Part shown: in pieces, positions 1 through 8,111 of the stretch | How the letters are laid out: every line of letters starts with the position of its first letter | Position numbering within the stretch: position 1 is the first letter of the stretch | DNA from: Aliivibrio sp. S4MY1 | GTDB taxonomy: Bacteria; Pseudomonadota; Gammaproteobacteria; Enterobacterales; Vibrionaceae | Direction of reading: 5' to 3' | Length of the DNA: 64,000 bases | NCBI RefSeq assembly: GCF_028765545.1 | Contig: NZ_JARACP010000001.1 | Span: 248,001 to 312,000, forward strand | Program-made: the position numbers and the translations under genes | Notes under the pieces: generated by a model | What the model was told of the DNA's origin: nothing | The model's database searches: none | What the model saw: the letters and a program-made list of their open reading frames with translations, nothing else

Positions 1-1051
1 TATTTGGATTTTGATACTCTAAATAGATCTGACTAAGAGATTGATGGATATTAATTGTCAGAGTGGCATTCGATTTTCTTTCTTGTGCTTTTAAAGCAAG
101 TAATAGGAACTCAATACCTTCATCATTTAATCCTTTTTTATGAAGAATATTCCCCAGAGTATAATAAGCTAGGGAGATAGAGTAAGTATGTGTTGATTCT
201 TGTAAGCCCTCTAACGCAGAGCGAACAAGACTTTCTGCTTTATCATATTTAGCTAATGTTAAATTAATTTTGGCTAATAAGATCTTTGATTGAGCTATTT
301 TTTGAGGAATATTCCGTTTTATTCGAATATCCAGAGCTTTTTGTCCGTACTCTTCAGCCCTGCTTAAATGCCCCATATTGAGTAATAAAGTTGCAATGTT
401 CGAATAACTGGTATCATTAATATCATAAGGCTTACTAAAGCTTAGGGCCTTTTCATTAGCTGTGAGTGCCGCTTCTAGGTTACTACTGCCTTGATAACTT
501 AACGCGAGTAAGCGATAGGCCCACTTGATATCAATATAATGGCTGCTGGTTTTTTCTAACTGCTTGATACTTGATTGGCAATAAAATTCAGAAATAAAAT
601 AATTACCTAGAGCAAGATTAGTTTTACACTGTTTTAACAAGAGTAATGCATCTAAATCAGGATCATTGAGCGTTGCCGCCATGACTTGTGCTAGCTTAAT
701 GGTAGCGAGGGTCTTTTCTTGTTCTCCTTTATCATCAAGATCCATTGATTTTAGAATCAACCATTCAAGCTTTTCATAAGGATTTTTACTGCTCTCAGAG
801 GTTTGATGGGGATAACTATCCCCACGGCGTGTGACAAAGCCATGAATGCGAGTCGCGACATAAATACGTTCAGCGCTGGGAGATATCGTTAAATATACCT
901 CTTTAAGCATAGCTAATGCGCTGTGTGGAGAGGCGATTCTATTGTGATGATATTGTTTTTGCCACTCTTCATCCTCCATTTGTGTTTTGGCGGATAAAGA
1001 AAAGCTTATTAGCAACAAGGCACTAATAAGAAAGCCAAATTTTCTTAGCAT
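1..1051 (-). CDS. TPR-repeat protein with signal peptide, 3' end outside window
   Basis: I translated this frame by hand. It opens with ATG at 1051 and stays open to the window edge, about 350 codons. The N-terminus MLRKFGFLISALLLISFSLS reads as a signal peptide. The rest is helical, with tetratricopeptide-like units (for example SNIATLLLNMGHLSRAEEYG followed by a KALDIR segment, and LAYYTLGNILHKKGLNDEGI). In Vibrionaceae, periplasmic TPR regions of this sort are often fused to a membrane segment and a GGDEF or kinase domain. That part is not in view, so the output domain is unknown. It lies downstream of flgT on the same strand but beyond a terminator, so it is probably a separate unit. Confidence 0.7.
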   Translation of the reverse strand, partial: MLRKFGFLISALLLISFSLSAKTQMEDEEWQKQYHHNRIASPHSALAMLKEVYLTISPSAERIYVATRIHGFVTRRGDSYPHQTSESSKNPYEKLEWLILKSMDLDDKGEQEKTLATIKLAQVMAATLNDPDLDALLLLKQCKTNLALGNYFISEFYCQSSIKQLEKTSSHYIDIKWAYRLLALSYQGSSNLEAALTANEKALSFSKPYDINDTSYSNIATLLLNMGHLSRAEEYGQKALDIRIKRNIPQKIAQSKILLAKINLTLAKYDKAESLVRSALEGLQESTHTYSISLAYYTLGNILHKKGLNDEGIEFLLLALKAQERKSNATLTINIHQSLSQIYLEYQNPN

Positions 1052-1130
1052 AATATATAATTAGTATTTTGTTCTGATTGTATAGAAAGAATATCGCAAG
1101 ATAAGTGGAAAAACGAGGGGTGCATAACTC

Positions 1131-1165
1131 AAAAAGAAAAGAAACCACATGAAAGTTGTGGTTTC
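1131..1165 (-). terminator. flgT transcription terminator
   Basis: On the minus strand an 8-bp stem GAAACCAC/GTGGTTTC with a 9-nt loop is followed by a T-rich tract (TTTTCTTTTT). It lies just past the flgT stop and before the TPR gene start. Confidence 0.8.
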
Positions 1166-1191
1166 TATTTTAAGAAAAGACGTCATTGAAT

Positions 1192-2328
1192 CTATTGAAT
1201 GTCGACTTTATGCATTACATCGCCGATTTGGATGCTGTTAAGCAATTGTGGTTGATCGATAGTTAGCTCAGCATTTTGCTCATACACACGAGCAACGGTT
1301 AATGTAATTTCTGTTTTAGATACTTTATTACGTGGTAAGCCGTTCTGATCAATAAATGATCCGGTATGCCAAAGTTCTAATTTATCGCCTTTCTTAACGC
1401 CGTGAATACGACCAAGATCCATCGATATACGATTATTATTGATACTGACAATTTGAGGCAGTGTCATTTTACATGCGAATTGGTTTTCCAAATCAAGCAT
1501 CATATCTCGGTTAACTCTGAGCACCATTTCACCGAAAGCTGAAGTCCAAAAACGAGCACTTTGGGTATCAACTTCACTGGTTTTAGGAAAGTCCCACTGT
1601 GCAACTTCACGGTAATTATTGTTATAAATAGTTTGGCCTGTTTTGCCATCTAATACAGCAACTTCAATTGCAAATTGTCTATTTATCGTGTCGTTTTTAA
1701 GTAAGTTTTGCTCAACAGTCGCACTTAAATCGGTGATGTTTCCTGAGAAAATGTATTGTGCGCCATGATCATCAGCAATCATTTTGACAACGTCTGGTTG
1801 ACGCTTATCAATACGAATATGAGAATTACCGACAGAAACAAAGCTTTGTGATTCTTTATCGAGTTGGCGTGAAAATACGGTACTTAGATCTTCACCTAAT
1901 TGATATACCTTACCCATTACAGCTTGTTGCGGTGAGTCGATTGTGATCTCACTGGTCATAAAGGTTTTCTTATACTGCCCAATATGGCAACTGTTTGCCG
2001 AAGGGTAGATATCAATTCGAGTAGTGATATAGATCTTACCGTTTTTCTTCTTCTCTTTTATTACTTCAATGCTTCGAATTTCACTTCCACTGAACTGATA
2101 GTGCTTTTCATCATTTTCTAAAAAGGTTTTTAAATCTTTTAAGCGGCTAATATCAGCCCCTGAAAACAGCATAGCTTGGTAAGCGGCATCTTCTAGTGCG
2201 TGTGATCTTGCCGCACTTTTGCTAGTTAATACACTTGCAGAGCCAGTTACTTCAAACCATTCAGCCTTTGAAGGTAGTGCGTAACTCATTGTTAATATTG
2301 ATGTAAGTAATAATAATGTTTTTTTCAT
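1192..2328 (-). CDS. flgT: Flagellar H-ring assembly protein FlgT
   Basis: 378 residues with a signal peptide ending near residue 22 (PSKA then EWFEV), so periplasmic. In Vibrio, FlgT forms the H ring around the LP ring and is needed for stable flagella and for the T ring that anchors the sodium-driven stator. Length and the divergent arrangement with flgO-flgP match the V. cholerae locus. The C-terminal part (about residues 290-378, including IHGVKKGDKLELWHTG) looks like the small beta-barrel domain of FlgT. Transcribed away from flgO. I saw no clear sigma28 or sigma54 element for it in the 162-bp gap. Confidence 0.92.
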   Translation of the reverse strand: MKKTLLLLTSILTMSYALPSKAEWFEVTGSASVLTSKSAARSHALEDAAYQAMLFSGADISRLKDLKTFLENDEKHYQFSGSEIRSIEVIKEKKKNGKIYITTRIDIYPSANSCHIGQYKKTFMTSEITIDSPQQAVMGKVYQLGEDLSTVFSRQLDKESQSFVSVGNSHIRIDKRQPDVVKMIADDHGAQYIFSGNITDLSATVEQNLLKNDTINRQFAIEVAVLDGKTGQTIYNNNYREVAQWDFPKTSEVDTQSARFWTSAFGEMVLRVNRDMMLDLENQFACKMTLPQIVSINNNRISMDLGRIHGVKKGDKLELWHTGSFIDQNGLPRNKVSKTEITLTVARVYEQNAELTIDQPQLLNSIQIGDVMHKVDIQ

Positions 2329-2346
2329 TGCTGATATCTGCCAAGT

Positions 2347-2362
2347 GGGTATGAAATTTGCT
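2347..2362 (+). promoter_or_regulatory. Weak sigma54-like promoter for flgO
   Basis: GGGTAT-N5-TTGCT has the required GG and GC dinucleotides 10 nt apart, 129 nt upstream of the flgO start. The -24 box departs from TGGCAC at three positions. Confidence 0.35.
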
Positions 2363-2471
2363 AACTAATATTTGTTGATTGATAAAAGTACTTACAAATT
2401 GCGTTTCATAAACTACTGCAAGTTTTGTTCCTAGTTTGAATTTGACGCTTAACCAATAAGTATATTAAAAC

Positions 2472-2487
2472 ATTATCTGGAGATAAT
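2472..2487 (+). promoter_or_regulatory. Palindrome over the flgO ribosome binding site
   Basis: ATTATCT-GG-AGATAAT is a perfect inverted repeat. It contains the GGAG Shine-Dalgarno and lies just before the flgO ATG at 2491. As RNA, a 6-bp stem with a TGGA loop could hide the ribosome binding site; as DNA it could be an operator. Confidence 0.45.
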
Positions 2488-2490
2488 AGA

Positions 2491-3126
2491 ATGAGAGTAT
2501 TAGTTGTAATCCTGCTATCAATGGTGATAAGTGCGTGTGCCTACTCACCAATTTATAATGGTAAAGAACCTTATAATGGCAGTCCTTTTATGTTAGCGGA
2601 TACGCCGCGACATACGATGGATTACTTCATTGAAAGTTTAACTGAACAGTTAGTAACATCAAATACGACGTTATCTGCTCGTTCACCAATTGCCATTACG
2701 TCTTTTGTAGATCTACAGCAAATGGATCAAACAAACTGGTTAGGTAATTCAGTAACTGAGAGCTTTATATTCCAGCTTCAGCGCCGTGGCTTTAAAGTTA
2801 TTGATTATAAAACAACGGGCAATATCCGAGTTACTCAACAAGGTGATTTTGCTTTTAGTCGTGATTGGAAAGAATTAGTTCAAGAGCAGCAAGTTGATTA
2901 CGTACTAACGGGTACAATGCTTCGTCAAGATGGCGGGGTGTTAATTAACGCTCGTGTTATTGGTATGCAAACTCGAGTTGTTGTCGCATCGGCACAAGGG
3001 TTCCTTCCGGCGGATAGAATTGGCCGTGATTTAGACACACTAAATACAGTGCGTATGGAAGATGGTGTGATTATTCGTTCTGATGTTCAAAAAGCAGAGC
3101 GTCATACCATTATCCTACGTCCATAG
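2491..3126 (+). CDS. flgO: Flagellar outer-membrane lipoprotein FlgO
   Basis: 211 residues. It starts with a lipoprotein signal, lipobox ISAC with the lipidated Cys at residue 16. The body is a FlgO-type domain with TSFVDLQQMDQTNWLGN near residues 70-90 and the helix-strand run DYVLTGTMLRQDGGVLINAR. In V. cholerae FlgO and FlgP are outer-membrane lipoproteins needed for normal motility and for stability of the sheathed flagellum. flgP follows 11 bp downstream, so the pair is almost certainly co-transcribed. Confidence 0.92.
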   Translation: MRVLVVILLSMVISACAYSPIYNGKEPYNGSPFMLADTPRHTMDYFIESLTEQLVTSNTTLSARSPIAITSFVDLQQMDQTNWLGNSVTESFIFQLQRRGFKVIDYKTTGNIRVTQQGDFAFSRDWKELVQEQQVDYVLTGTMLRQDGGVLINARVIGMQTRVVVASAQGFLPADRIGRDLDTLNTVRMEDGVIIRSDVQKAERHTIILRP

Positions 3127-3137
3127 GAGAAGCAGAT

Positions 3138-3569
3138 ATGAAACATTGGTTTTTATTAGCTCTATTAGTATTAGTTGGTTGCCAACCAATTGGTGTCATG
3201 CGTGAAAGCGATCACTTGACTGCGGTCGGTTACGCTAGTATTAGTGAGCAAGCTGGAAAAAATATTGATGAAAAACGCATTCGTGCGATGCGAGCTTCAA
3301 AAGTAGACGCGTATAGAGAGTTAGCTGAACAAGTATATGGTATGCGTATCAGTGGTAAAGTTGAGATGAATGATCAACAGCTAGGGGAGGAAACAACCTC
3401 TGCTGGTGTTGATGGTATTATCCGCGGAGCTGAAGTGGTAAGAACTTACCTCGTTGGCGACAGTTATGTAACTGAATTAAAATTAGATTTGAAAAAGATG
3501 GAGCGCATGAAAAACCAAGGCCAGGTTTATGATGTACCATCAACCCAACGAAAAACAACGTTATTTTAA
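3138..3569 (+). CDS. flgP: Flagellar lipoprotein FlgP
   Basis: 143 residues. Lipobox LVGC places the lipidated Cys at residue 15. Residues about 30-130 form the LPP20/FlgP-type fold (AVGYASISEQAGKN, then MRASKVDAYRELAEQVYGMR). FlgP is an outer-membrane-associated component of the Vibrio flagellar basal disk or H ring region. Second gene of the flgO-flgP pair, with an intrinsic terminator about 55 bp after its stop. Confidence 0.92.
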   Translation: MKHWFLLALLVLVGCQPIGVMRESDHLTAVGYASISEQAGKNIDEKRIRAMRASKVDAYRELAEQVYGMRISGKVEMNDQQLGEETTSAGVDGIIRGAEVVRTYLVGDSYVTELKLDLKKMERMKNQGQVYDVPSTQRKTTLF

Positions 3570-3622
3570 TTAATGGTGATAATCACGGTTAGTTAGAAAC
3601 TCTCATTCGACATAACGTTATT

Positions 3623-3659
3623 GCCCTTAGTGCTAAATAAAGTGCTGAGGGCTTTTTTT
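3623..3659 (+). terminator. flgOP terminator
   Basis: GCCCTTAG pairs with CTGAGGGC (one wobble pair) across a 14-nt loop, and the stem is followed by seven T. Confidence 0.85.
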
Positions 3660-3678
3660 GTTTAAAACTAAAGGAGTA

Positions 3679-3721
3679 ATACCAATTCCAATAATGTTCA
3701 CCTAATTAGTTACATTGGTAT
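3679..3721. repeat. Intergenic palindromic repeat, copy A
   Basis: Arms ATACCAAT and ATTGGTAT (8 bp, perfect) enclose a 27-nt centre containing TCCAATAA and CTAATTAG. The left arm and centre resemble copy B at 9344-9391 (shared CCAATTCCAnTAA). Such ATACCAATTCC elements are, to my recollection, common between genes in Vibrionaceae genomes. No gene is seen here. Confidence 0.55.
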
Positions 3722-3816
3722 AAATTTGAGTGTGAAATGGTAAGGGTAAAAAGTATGGGGGAAATAAAGAGAAAGGAAGTTTGATGGGAATTAAGGGTAG
3801 AACAATAATAGGCGCA

Positions 3817-3840
3817 ACAGTGTTATATAAAAAACACTGT
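3817..3840 (-). terminator. Possible flgN terminator hairpin
   Basis: ACAGTGTT/AACACTGT, an 8-bp perfect stem with an 8-nt loop, lies 37 bp beyond the flgN stop. No strong T tract follows on the minus strand. The rest of 3570-3876 holds only the flgOP terminator and repeat copy A. Confidence 0.45.
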
Positions 3841-3876
3841 AGACATCAATAATATGCATTGGGAATAGCTAAGATG

Positions 3877-4305
3877 TTACGCTTTCACGTTAGTACCTAA
3901 CGTAGTGATATTGCGAGTTTGGCCTTCTGCTGTATAAGTCATGCCATTCTTTCCACGGCTTTGTTGCATCAGGTTATTTAATTTATTGAAGCTTAATTGT
4001 GCGCGTTGAAGTGCTTCACCATTGACGGCGTTTTCTTCTTTACAGTCATGAATGATGGATTTAATTTCCGTCACTTTTTCTGTTAGTACATTGTCTTCAG
4101 AGAGGAGCTGTCTTTCTGCATGGCTACCTAACAGCTGATCATATTGGCGCAGTTGGTTTAGTAAGCCAAGTTTGTCGTGAGCAATACCTTCCATTTCTGC
4201 TGGTTTTCTACTGGCGATAGCATGCTTCTCTCGATGTAATACTGTCGAAAGAGACAAAGCAACACTGCGTTGTAGATCCAATAATTCAGTTAATGTTTGA
4301 GCCAT
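3877..4305 (-). CDS. flgN: Flagellar export chaperone FlgN
   Basis: 142 residues, mostly helical. FlgN is the cytoplasmic chaperone of the hook-filament junction proteins FlgK and FlgL, and delivers them to the export gate. The N-terminal helix MAQTLTELLDLQRSVALSLS and the segment SRKPAEMEGIAHDKLGLLNQ are typical of the family. It follows flgM by 52 bp on the same strand, the conserved flgAMN order. A GAGAGA ribosome binding site precedes the ATG. Confidence 0.88.
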   Translation of the reverse strand: MAQTLTELLDLQRSVALSLSTVLHREKHAIASRKPAEMEGIAHDKLGLLNQLRQYDQLLGSHAERQLLSEDNVLTEKVTEIKSIIHDCKEENAVNGEALQRAQLSFNKLNNLMQQSRGKNGMTYTAEGQTRNITTLGTNVKA

Positions 4306-4357
4306 ATTCTCTCAATATTTATTAGGTTAGCGCTAGATAAGTAACCAGCCTAGGTTA

Positions 4358-4669
4358 TTATAGGCCGGCTAATTCATCTTCAAATTTAATCATGTTGTCT
4401 GCTAGGCGCTCAGGGTCAACAGAATAAGAGCCACTTGCGATAGCTGCTTTAATTGCGGCAACTTTATCTTCGTTAAATGAAGGTTCAGTTGCTAGTTGTT
4501 GGTGCATTTGGCCAATCTCTTTACCTTGGTTACTTAAAGAGACAGCATCCATTTTCGCAGACATTGCAGGTGTCGAATTTACAGGTGACTTGTCACCAGA
4601 ATCAACACGAGCTTGATTACGTAATGTTGCCATTGCTTGGCTAGCACGTAGTTGGTCAATACTTGTCAT
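4358..4669 (-). CDS. flgM: Anti-sigma28 factor FlgM
   Basis: 103 residues. The C-terminal half (from about residue 40: KMDAVSLSNQGKEIGQMHQQ, then VAAIKAAIASGSYSVDPERLA) is the sigma28-binding region of FlgM. FlgM holds FliA (52966-53697) until the hook-basal body is complete and FlgM is exported, which frees FliA for late genes. It has its own promoter region between flgA and flgM with three candidate promoters, so its level should respond to both sigma54 and sigma28. Confidence 0.92.
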   Translation of the reverse strand: MTSIDQLRASQAMATLRNQARVDSGDKSPVNSTPAMSAKMDAVSLSNQGKEIGQMHQQLATEPSFNEDKVAAIKAAIASGSYSVDPERLADNMIKFEDELAGL

Positions 4670-4713
4670 ATATTCAAGCCTTTTAGCCGAGTTAATACAT
4701 TTCTCTAATCTAT

Positions 4714-4740
4714 CTATCGGCTGTCAAAAAAATAACTTAA
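4714..4740 (-). promoter_or_regulatory. Sigma28 promoter proximal to flgM
   Basis: On the minus strand TTAAGTTA-N11-GCCGATAG fits the sigma28 pattern TAAAGTTT-N11-GCCGATAA, 45 nt upstream of the flgM start codon. Confidence 0.65.
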
Positions 4741-4795
4741 GCAAATAATGAAATTTTTTGACGCTTTTTCATTATTTTCAGTTGTGGAAAAACTA

Positions 4796-4811
4796 AGCAT
4801 AAATAGTGCCA
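4796..4811 (-). promoter_or_regulatory. Sigma54 promoter for flgM
   Basis: On the minus strand TGGCAC-N5-ATGCT has a perfect -24 box and correct GG/GC spacing. It lies between flgA and flgM. Confidence 0.65.
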
Positions 4812-4819
4812 CAAAAAAT

Positions 4820-4846
4820 ATATCGGCATTGTTTGCAGATAGTTTA
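4820..4846 (-). promoter_or_regulatory. Sigma28 promoter distal to flgM
   Basis: On the minus strand TAAACTAT-N11-GCCGATAT has an intact TAAA and GCCGATA core with N15 between them. It is among the best sigma28 matches in the window. Confidence 0.7.
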
Positions 4847-4867
4847 GAAAATAAAAGTGATTATTTG

Positions 4868-5614
4868 TTAAAGACGAATACTCACTTCACCTACAGCAGT
4901 AACAATACCGCTAACAATGCGTTTTGATTTGTCATTCTCAACATTTACTTTTTCACCAAGTACACCGTCACCGAGTGCTGTGCCTTTAGTGAGAATGCTT
5001 AATTCTCCTTTTACTGCTTTAATTATAACACTGTCATTGCGGCATACCATGCAGATGTCGTTTTTTTCGACAACTTCCCCGGCCCGAACGCTGCGTTTTA
5101 TGCGTGCACCAATGATATCATCTTGATTAATATAACCTCCTCGGCGGTATACTCGGCTGCCAACGAGGGTTAATGTTAAATCTTGAGGTGAGATAGTGTG
5201 TCCGCGTGATAGGGAGGTGATAGCAGTAACTAATGGCATCATAAGCTCTGATTTAACAGGGACATAGACTTTCCAATCGTCCTCTGGGCACTCAACTAAC
5301 ACGGAGGTATTTCCACTCGTATTAAGTTTACCTGGCAAGGTAGTGGTTAAGGGGGTAGGGCAGTCTGTTGCGTGAATACGACTATCAACTCGAACAGCTT
5401 CTACTTGCAGAGTTCCATTTTTAGGAGTATCTATCTGCTGTTCAATGAAAGATTCTGCAGCCTGTTTGATTGCCTTTAGTTGCTCATCTGTGGCAGCATG
5501 AACATTCATACTAAAGAAACTTACAAATATGCCGATAAGGCTTACAAGTCGATAAAAATCGATTGGGTTACCCTTTCCTTTTTTTATCATTGAAGAAATT
5601 TTATAAAATGCCAT
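4868..5614 (-). CDS. flgA: P-ring chaperone FlgA
   Basis: 248 residues with an N-terminal signal sequence whose hydrophobic part is RLVSLIGIFVSFF, ending at NVHA. The C-terminal SAF domain (VPVKSELMMPLVTAITSLSR, then GHTISPQDLTL and RSVRAGEVVEKNDI) marks FlgA, the periplasmic chaperone that FlgI needs to form the P ring. An internal Met at residue 9 is an alternative start; neither start has a good Shine-Dalgarno. Transcribed divergently from cheV and followed by flgM after a promoter-rich gap. Confidence 0.92.
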   Translation of the reverse strand: MAFYKISSMIKKGKGNPIDFYRLVSLIGIFVSFFSMNVHAATDEQLKAIKQAAESFIEQQIDTPKNGTLQVEAVRVDSRIHATDCPTPLTTTLPGKLNTSGNTSVLVECPEDDWKVYVPVKSELMMPLVTAITSLSRGHTISPQDLTLTLVGSRVYRRGGYINQDDIIGARIKRSVRAGEVVEKNDICMVCRNDSVIIKAVKGELSILTKGTALGDGVLGEKVNVENDKSKRIVSGIVTAVGEVSIRL

Positions 5615-5688
5615 GTGGTATACTGTGTTCTTAATGGGTTTATGTTAGGCTCACGGTTCATTAATAATGGCACAAGATGGAGTCACAT

Positions 5689-6609
5689 ATGACAGGCATA
5701 CTGGATTCGGTGAATCAGCGCACACAACTTGTAGGGCAAAACCGTTTAGAGCTACTTACTTTTCGTCTTATGGGACGTCAACGTTATGGTATTAACGTAT
5801 TTAAAGTAAAGGAAGTATTACAGTGTCCTAAGTTGACTTCAATGCCTAATTTAAACCCTTTAGTAAAAGGGATTGCTCACATTCGTGGTCAAACTATTTC
5901 TGTTATTGATTTAAGCCTTGCTACTGGTGGTCGTCCTACCACCGAAATTGATAAATGTTTTATCATTATTTCGGAGTTCAACCGTACTATTCAAGGTTTC
6001 CTTGTTAAGTCTGTTGAGCGTATTGTAAATATGCACTGGGAAGCAATTTTACCGCCACCGCAAGGCACTGGTCGAGCAAACTACCTAACGGCTGTAACAA
6101 ACATTGATGATGAGTTGGTTGAGATTTTAGATGTAGAAAAAATCTTAGCTGAAATCGCACCAATCGACGAAACGATGAATGAAGAGTTAGTTGAAGAAAT
6201 GACGGCGATGAGTCAAGAAGTTGTTCGTAGAGTGCTTATCGCTGATGATTCAAGTGTTGCCCGCAAACAAGTTCAACGTGCTGTTGAATCTATTGGTTTT
6301 GAAACCATTATGGTGAAAGATGGCAAAGAAGCGTTGAACAAATTGGTTGAAATGGCAAATGCTGGCAGTGTATATGAGCAAATTGGCTTAGTTATTTCTG
6401 ATGTTGAAATGCCAGAGATGGATGGTTACACATTAACTGCTGAAATTCGTCGTGAACCAGCACTTAAAGACTTACATGTTATACTACATACTTCATTGAG
6501 TGGCGTATTTAACCAAGCAATGGTAGAACGTGTTGGTGCAAACCAATTCATCGCTAAATTTAATCCTGATGAGTTAGGTGCGGCCGTGAAAAGGGCTGTT
6601 GAAAAATAA
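5689..6609 (+). CDS. cheV: Chemotaxis coupling protein CheV
   Basis: 306 residues. A CheW-like domain (about 15-165, with LLTFRLMGRQRYGINVFKVK) is followed by a receiver domain (about 180-306) with the acidic start IADDSS, the phospho-acceptor region LVISDVEMPEMDG and an ILHTS motif. CheV couples receptors to CheA and can be tuned by phosphorylation. The ATG at 5689 is preferred over the in-frame ATG at 5677 because GGAG sits 5 nt before it. cheR follows, as in other Vibrio. I saw no clear sigma28 or sigma54 element. Confidence 0.94.
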   Translation: MTGILDSVNQRTQLVGQNRLELLTFRLMGRQRYGINVFKVKEVLQCPKLTSMPNLNPLVKGIAHIRGQTISVIDLSLATGGRPTTEIDKCFIIISEFNRTIQGFLVKSVERIVNMHWEAILPPPQGTGRANYLTAVTNIDDELVEILDVEKILAEIAPIDETMNEELVEEMTAMSQEVVRRVLIADDSSVARKQVQRAVESIGFETIMVKDGKEALNKLVEMANAGSVYEQIGLVISDVEMPEMDGYTLTAEIRREPALKDLHVILHTSLSGVFNQAMVERVGANQFIAKFNPDELGAAVKRAVEK

Positions 6610-6692
6610 ACAGCATAAAGTAATAAGCTAAATCCTATTGTCGTAGTAATATTAGGCGGCAATTCATTTTTTATTTGGAAGTAAAAGCGTTA

Positions 6693-7520
6693 ATGACAAC
6701 TATAACTATCAACGAACAAGAGTATCGTGATTTTAGCCGTTTTCTTGAATCTCAATGTGGTATTGTCCTTGGTGACAGTAAGCAATATTTAGTGAGAAGC
6801 CGACTGAGTCCTTTAGTTGCTAAGTTTTCATTAGCTTCATTATCTGATTTATTAAAGCAAGTGATCTCAGGTAGTAATCGTGAGTTACGTGTTGCAGCGG
6901 TCGATGCTATGACAACCAATGAAACGTTATGGTTTAGAGACGGCTACCCATTTACAGTATTGTCTGAAAAGCTACTGCCAGAGTTAGCGGCAAATCGTCG
7001 CCCATTAAAAATATGGTCAGCGGCAAGTTCATCAGGCCAAGAACCGTACTCAATGGGAATGATTATTGCTGAGATTCAAGCACGTAAACCGGGTTTCCTT
7101 CCAAATATCAGTATTACCGCAACCGATATTTCACCATCAATGCTAGAAAACTGTAAAGCAGGTGTCTATGACAACTTGGCGCTAAGCCGTGGTTTGTCAC
7201 CAGAGCGTCGTCGCGCATTTTTTGAAGATGCCGGTGATGGAAAGATGAAAATTAACGATAAAATCAAGCGTATGGTAAATTTCCGTCCGCAAAACCTAAT
7301 GGACAGCTATAGCTTACTTGGTAAGTTTGACATTATCTTTTGCCGTAACGTACTTATTTACTTCTCGCCAGAAATGAAATCTAAAGTATTAAACCAAATG
7401 GCGGCAAGTCTTAACCCTGGTGGATATTTATTACTGGGTGCTTCTGAGTCATTAACTGGTTTGACTGATAAATTCGAAATGGTTCGTTGTAATCCGGGTA
7501 TTATTTACAAACTAAAGTAA
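6693..7520 (+). CDS. cheR: Chemotaxis protein methyltransferase CheR
   Basis: 275 residues. CheR transfers methyl groups from SAM to receptor glutamates. It has the all-alpha N-terminal domain (residues 1-80) and the Rossmann domain with LKIWSAASSSGQEPYSMGM (SAM site) and FDIIFCRNVLIYF. The ATG at 6693 is chosen over a TTG at 6675; GGAAG lies 11 nt upstream of it. An intrinsic terminator lies 23 bp after the stop, so cheV-cheR ends here. Confidence 0.94.
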   Translation: MTTITINEQEYRDFSRFLESQCGIVLGDSKQYLVRSRLSPLVAKFSLASLSDLLKQVISGSNRELRVAAVDAMTTNETLWFRDGYPFTVLSEKLLPELAANRRPLKIWSAASSSGQEPYSMGMIIAEIQARKPGFLPNISITATDISPSMLENCKAGVYDNLALSRGLSPERRRAFFEDAGDGKMKINDKIKRMVNFRPQNLMDSYSLLGKFDIIFCRNVLIYFSPEMKSKVLNQMAASLNPGGYLLLGASESLTGLTDKFEMVRCNPGIIYKLK

Positions 7521-7542
7521 TGTTATTGAATGATTATTAAAC

Positions 7543-7568
7543 AAAAAGCGACTTAGGTCGCTTTTTTT
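7543..7568 (+). terminator. cheR terminator
   Basis: AAAAAGCGAC/GTCGCTTTTT with a TTAG loop and a run of seven T. Confidence 0.9.
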
Positions 7569-7586
7569 GTGTCTGTAATCTATAGT

Positions 7587-7602
7587 TGGCGTAAATATTG
7601 CT
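7587..7602 (+). promoter_or_regulatory. Upstream sigma54 promoter of flgB
   Basis: TGGCGT-N5-TTGCT has both invariant dinucleotides and correct spacing, 63 nt upstream of a second such element. Confidence 0.55.
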
Positions 7603-7649
7603 AATTATTTATCAGTAGTATCGTCAATCTGCTCTGTGAGTTGAAAAGT

Positions 7650-7665
7650 TGGCATACAGGTTGCT
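7650..7665 (+). promoter_or_regulatory. Proximal sigma54 promoter of flgB
   Basis: TGGCAT-N5-TTGCT lies 49 nt upstream of the flgB ATG. It is expected to be activated by FlrC. Confidence 0.8.
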
Positions 7666-7713
7666 ATATAGAAATTATATATACTGCTAGTCAGTTCTTG
7701 TGGAGGGTTTGAA

Positions 7714-8109
7714 ATGGCAATTTCTTTTGATAACGCATTAGGTATTCATCAGCATACTGTTGGTGTTCGTTCAGAGCGGGCAGAAATGCTAGCGACGAAT
7801 ATCGCTCAGGCGAATACACCTGGCTATAAAGCAAAAGGAATGGATTTTCAAAAAGCATTACAGTCGGCAACATCAAAGGCAAGCATGGGTCTTAGTCGTA
7901 CAGATGGTCGGCACATTAATGCCTCAACACGAGTGGCAGGGGAAATTCAATACCGCGTACCAACTCAACCAGATACGGGAGATGGCAACACGGTAGATGT
8001 GGATTTGGAGCGTAATTTATTTATGCAAAACCAACTTCGTCATCAAGCATCATTAGAGTTTTTAGGTAGTAAATTCAAAAACCTAACCAAAGCAATTAAA
8101 GGGGAATAG
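7714..8109 (+). CDS. flgB: Flagellar proximal rod protein FlgB
   Basis: 131 residues. The N-terminal heptad region has the rod-family motif ATNIAQANTPGYKAKGMDFQ (residues 28-47). FlgB is the first of the proximal rod proteins above the MS ring, exported through the flagellar type III gate. It heads the rod-hook operon, with a strong AGGG-type ribosome binding site and two sigma54 elements upstream. flgC follows after 2 bp. Confidence 0.95.
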   Translation: MAISFDNALGIHQHTVGVRSERAEMLATNIAQANTPGYKAKGMDFQKALQSATSKASMGLSRTDGRHINASTRVAGEIQYRVPTQPDTGDGNTVDVDLERNLFMQNQLRHQASLEFLGSKFKNLTKAIKGE

Positions 8110-8111
8110 AG

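Noticed and set aside
5668-5683. TGGCAC upstream of cheV as a sigma54 -24 box
   Set aside because: The matching -12 position reads GGAGT with no GC at the required distance; the GGAG is the cheV ribosome binding site.
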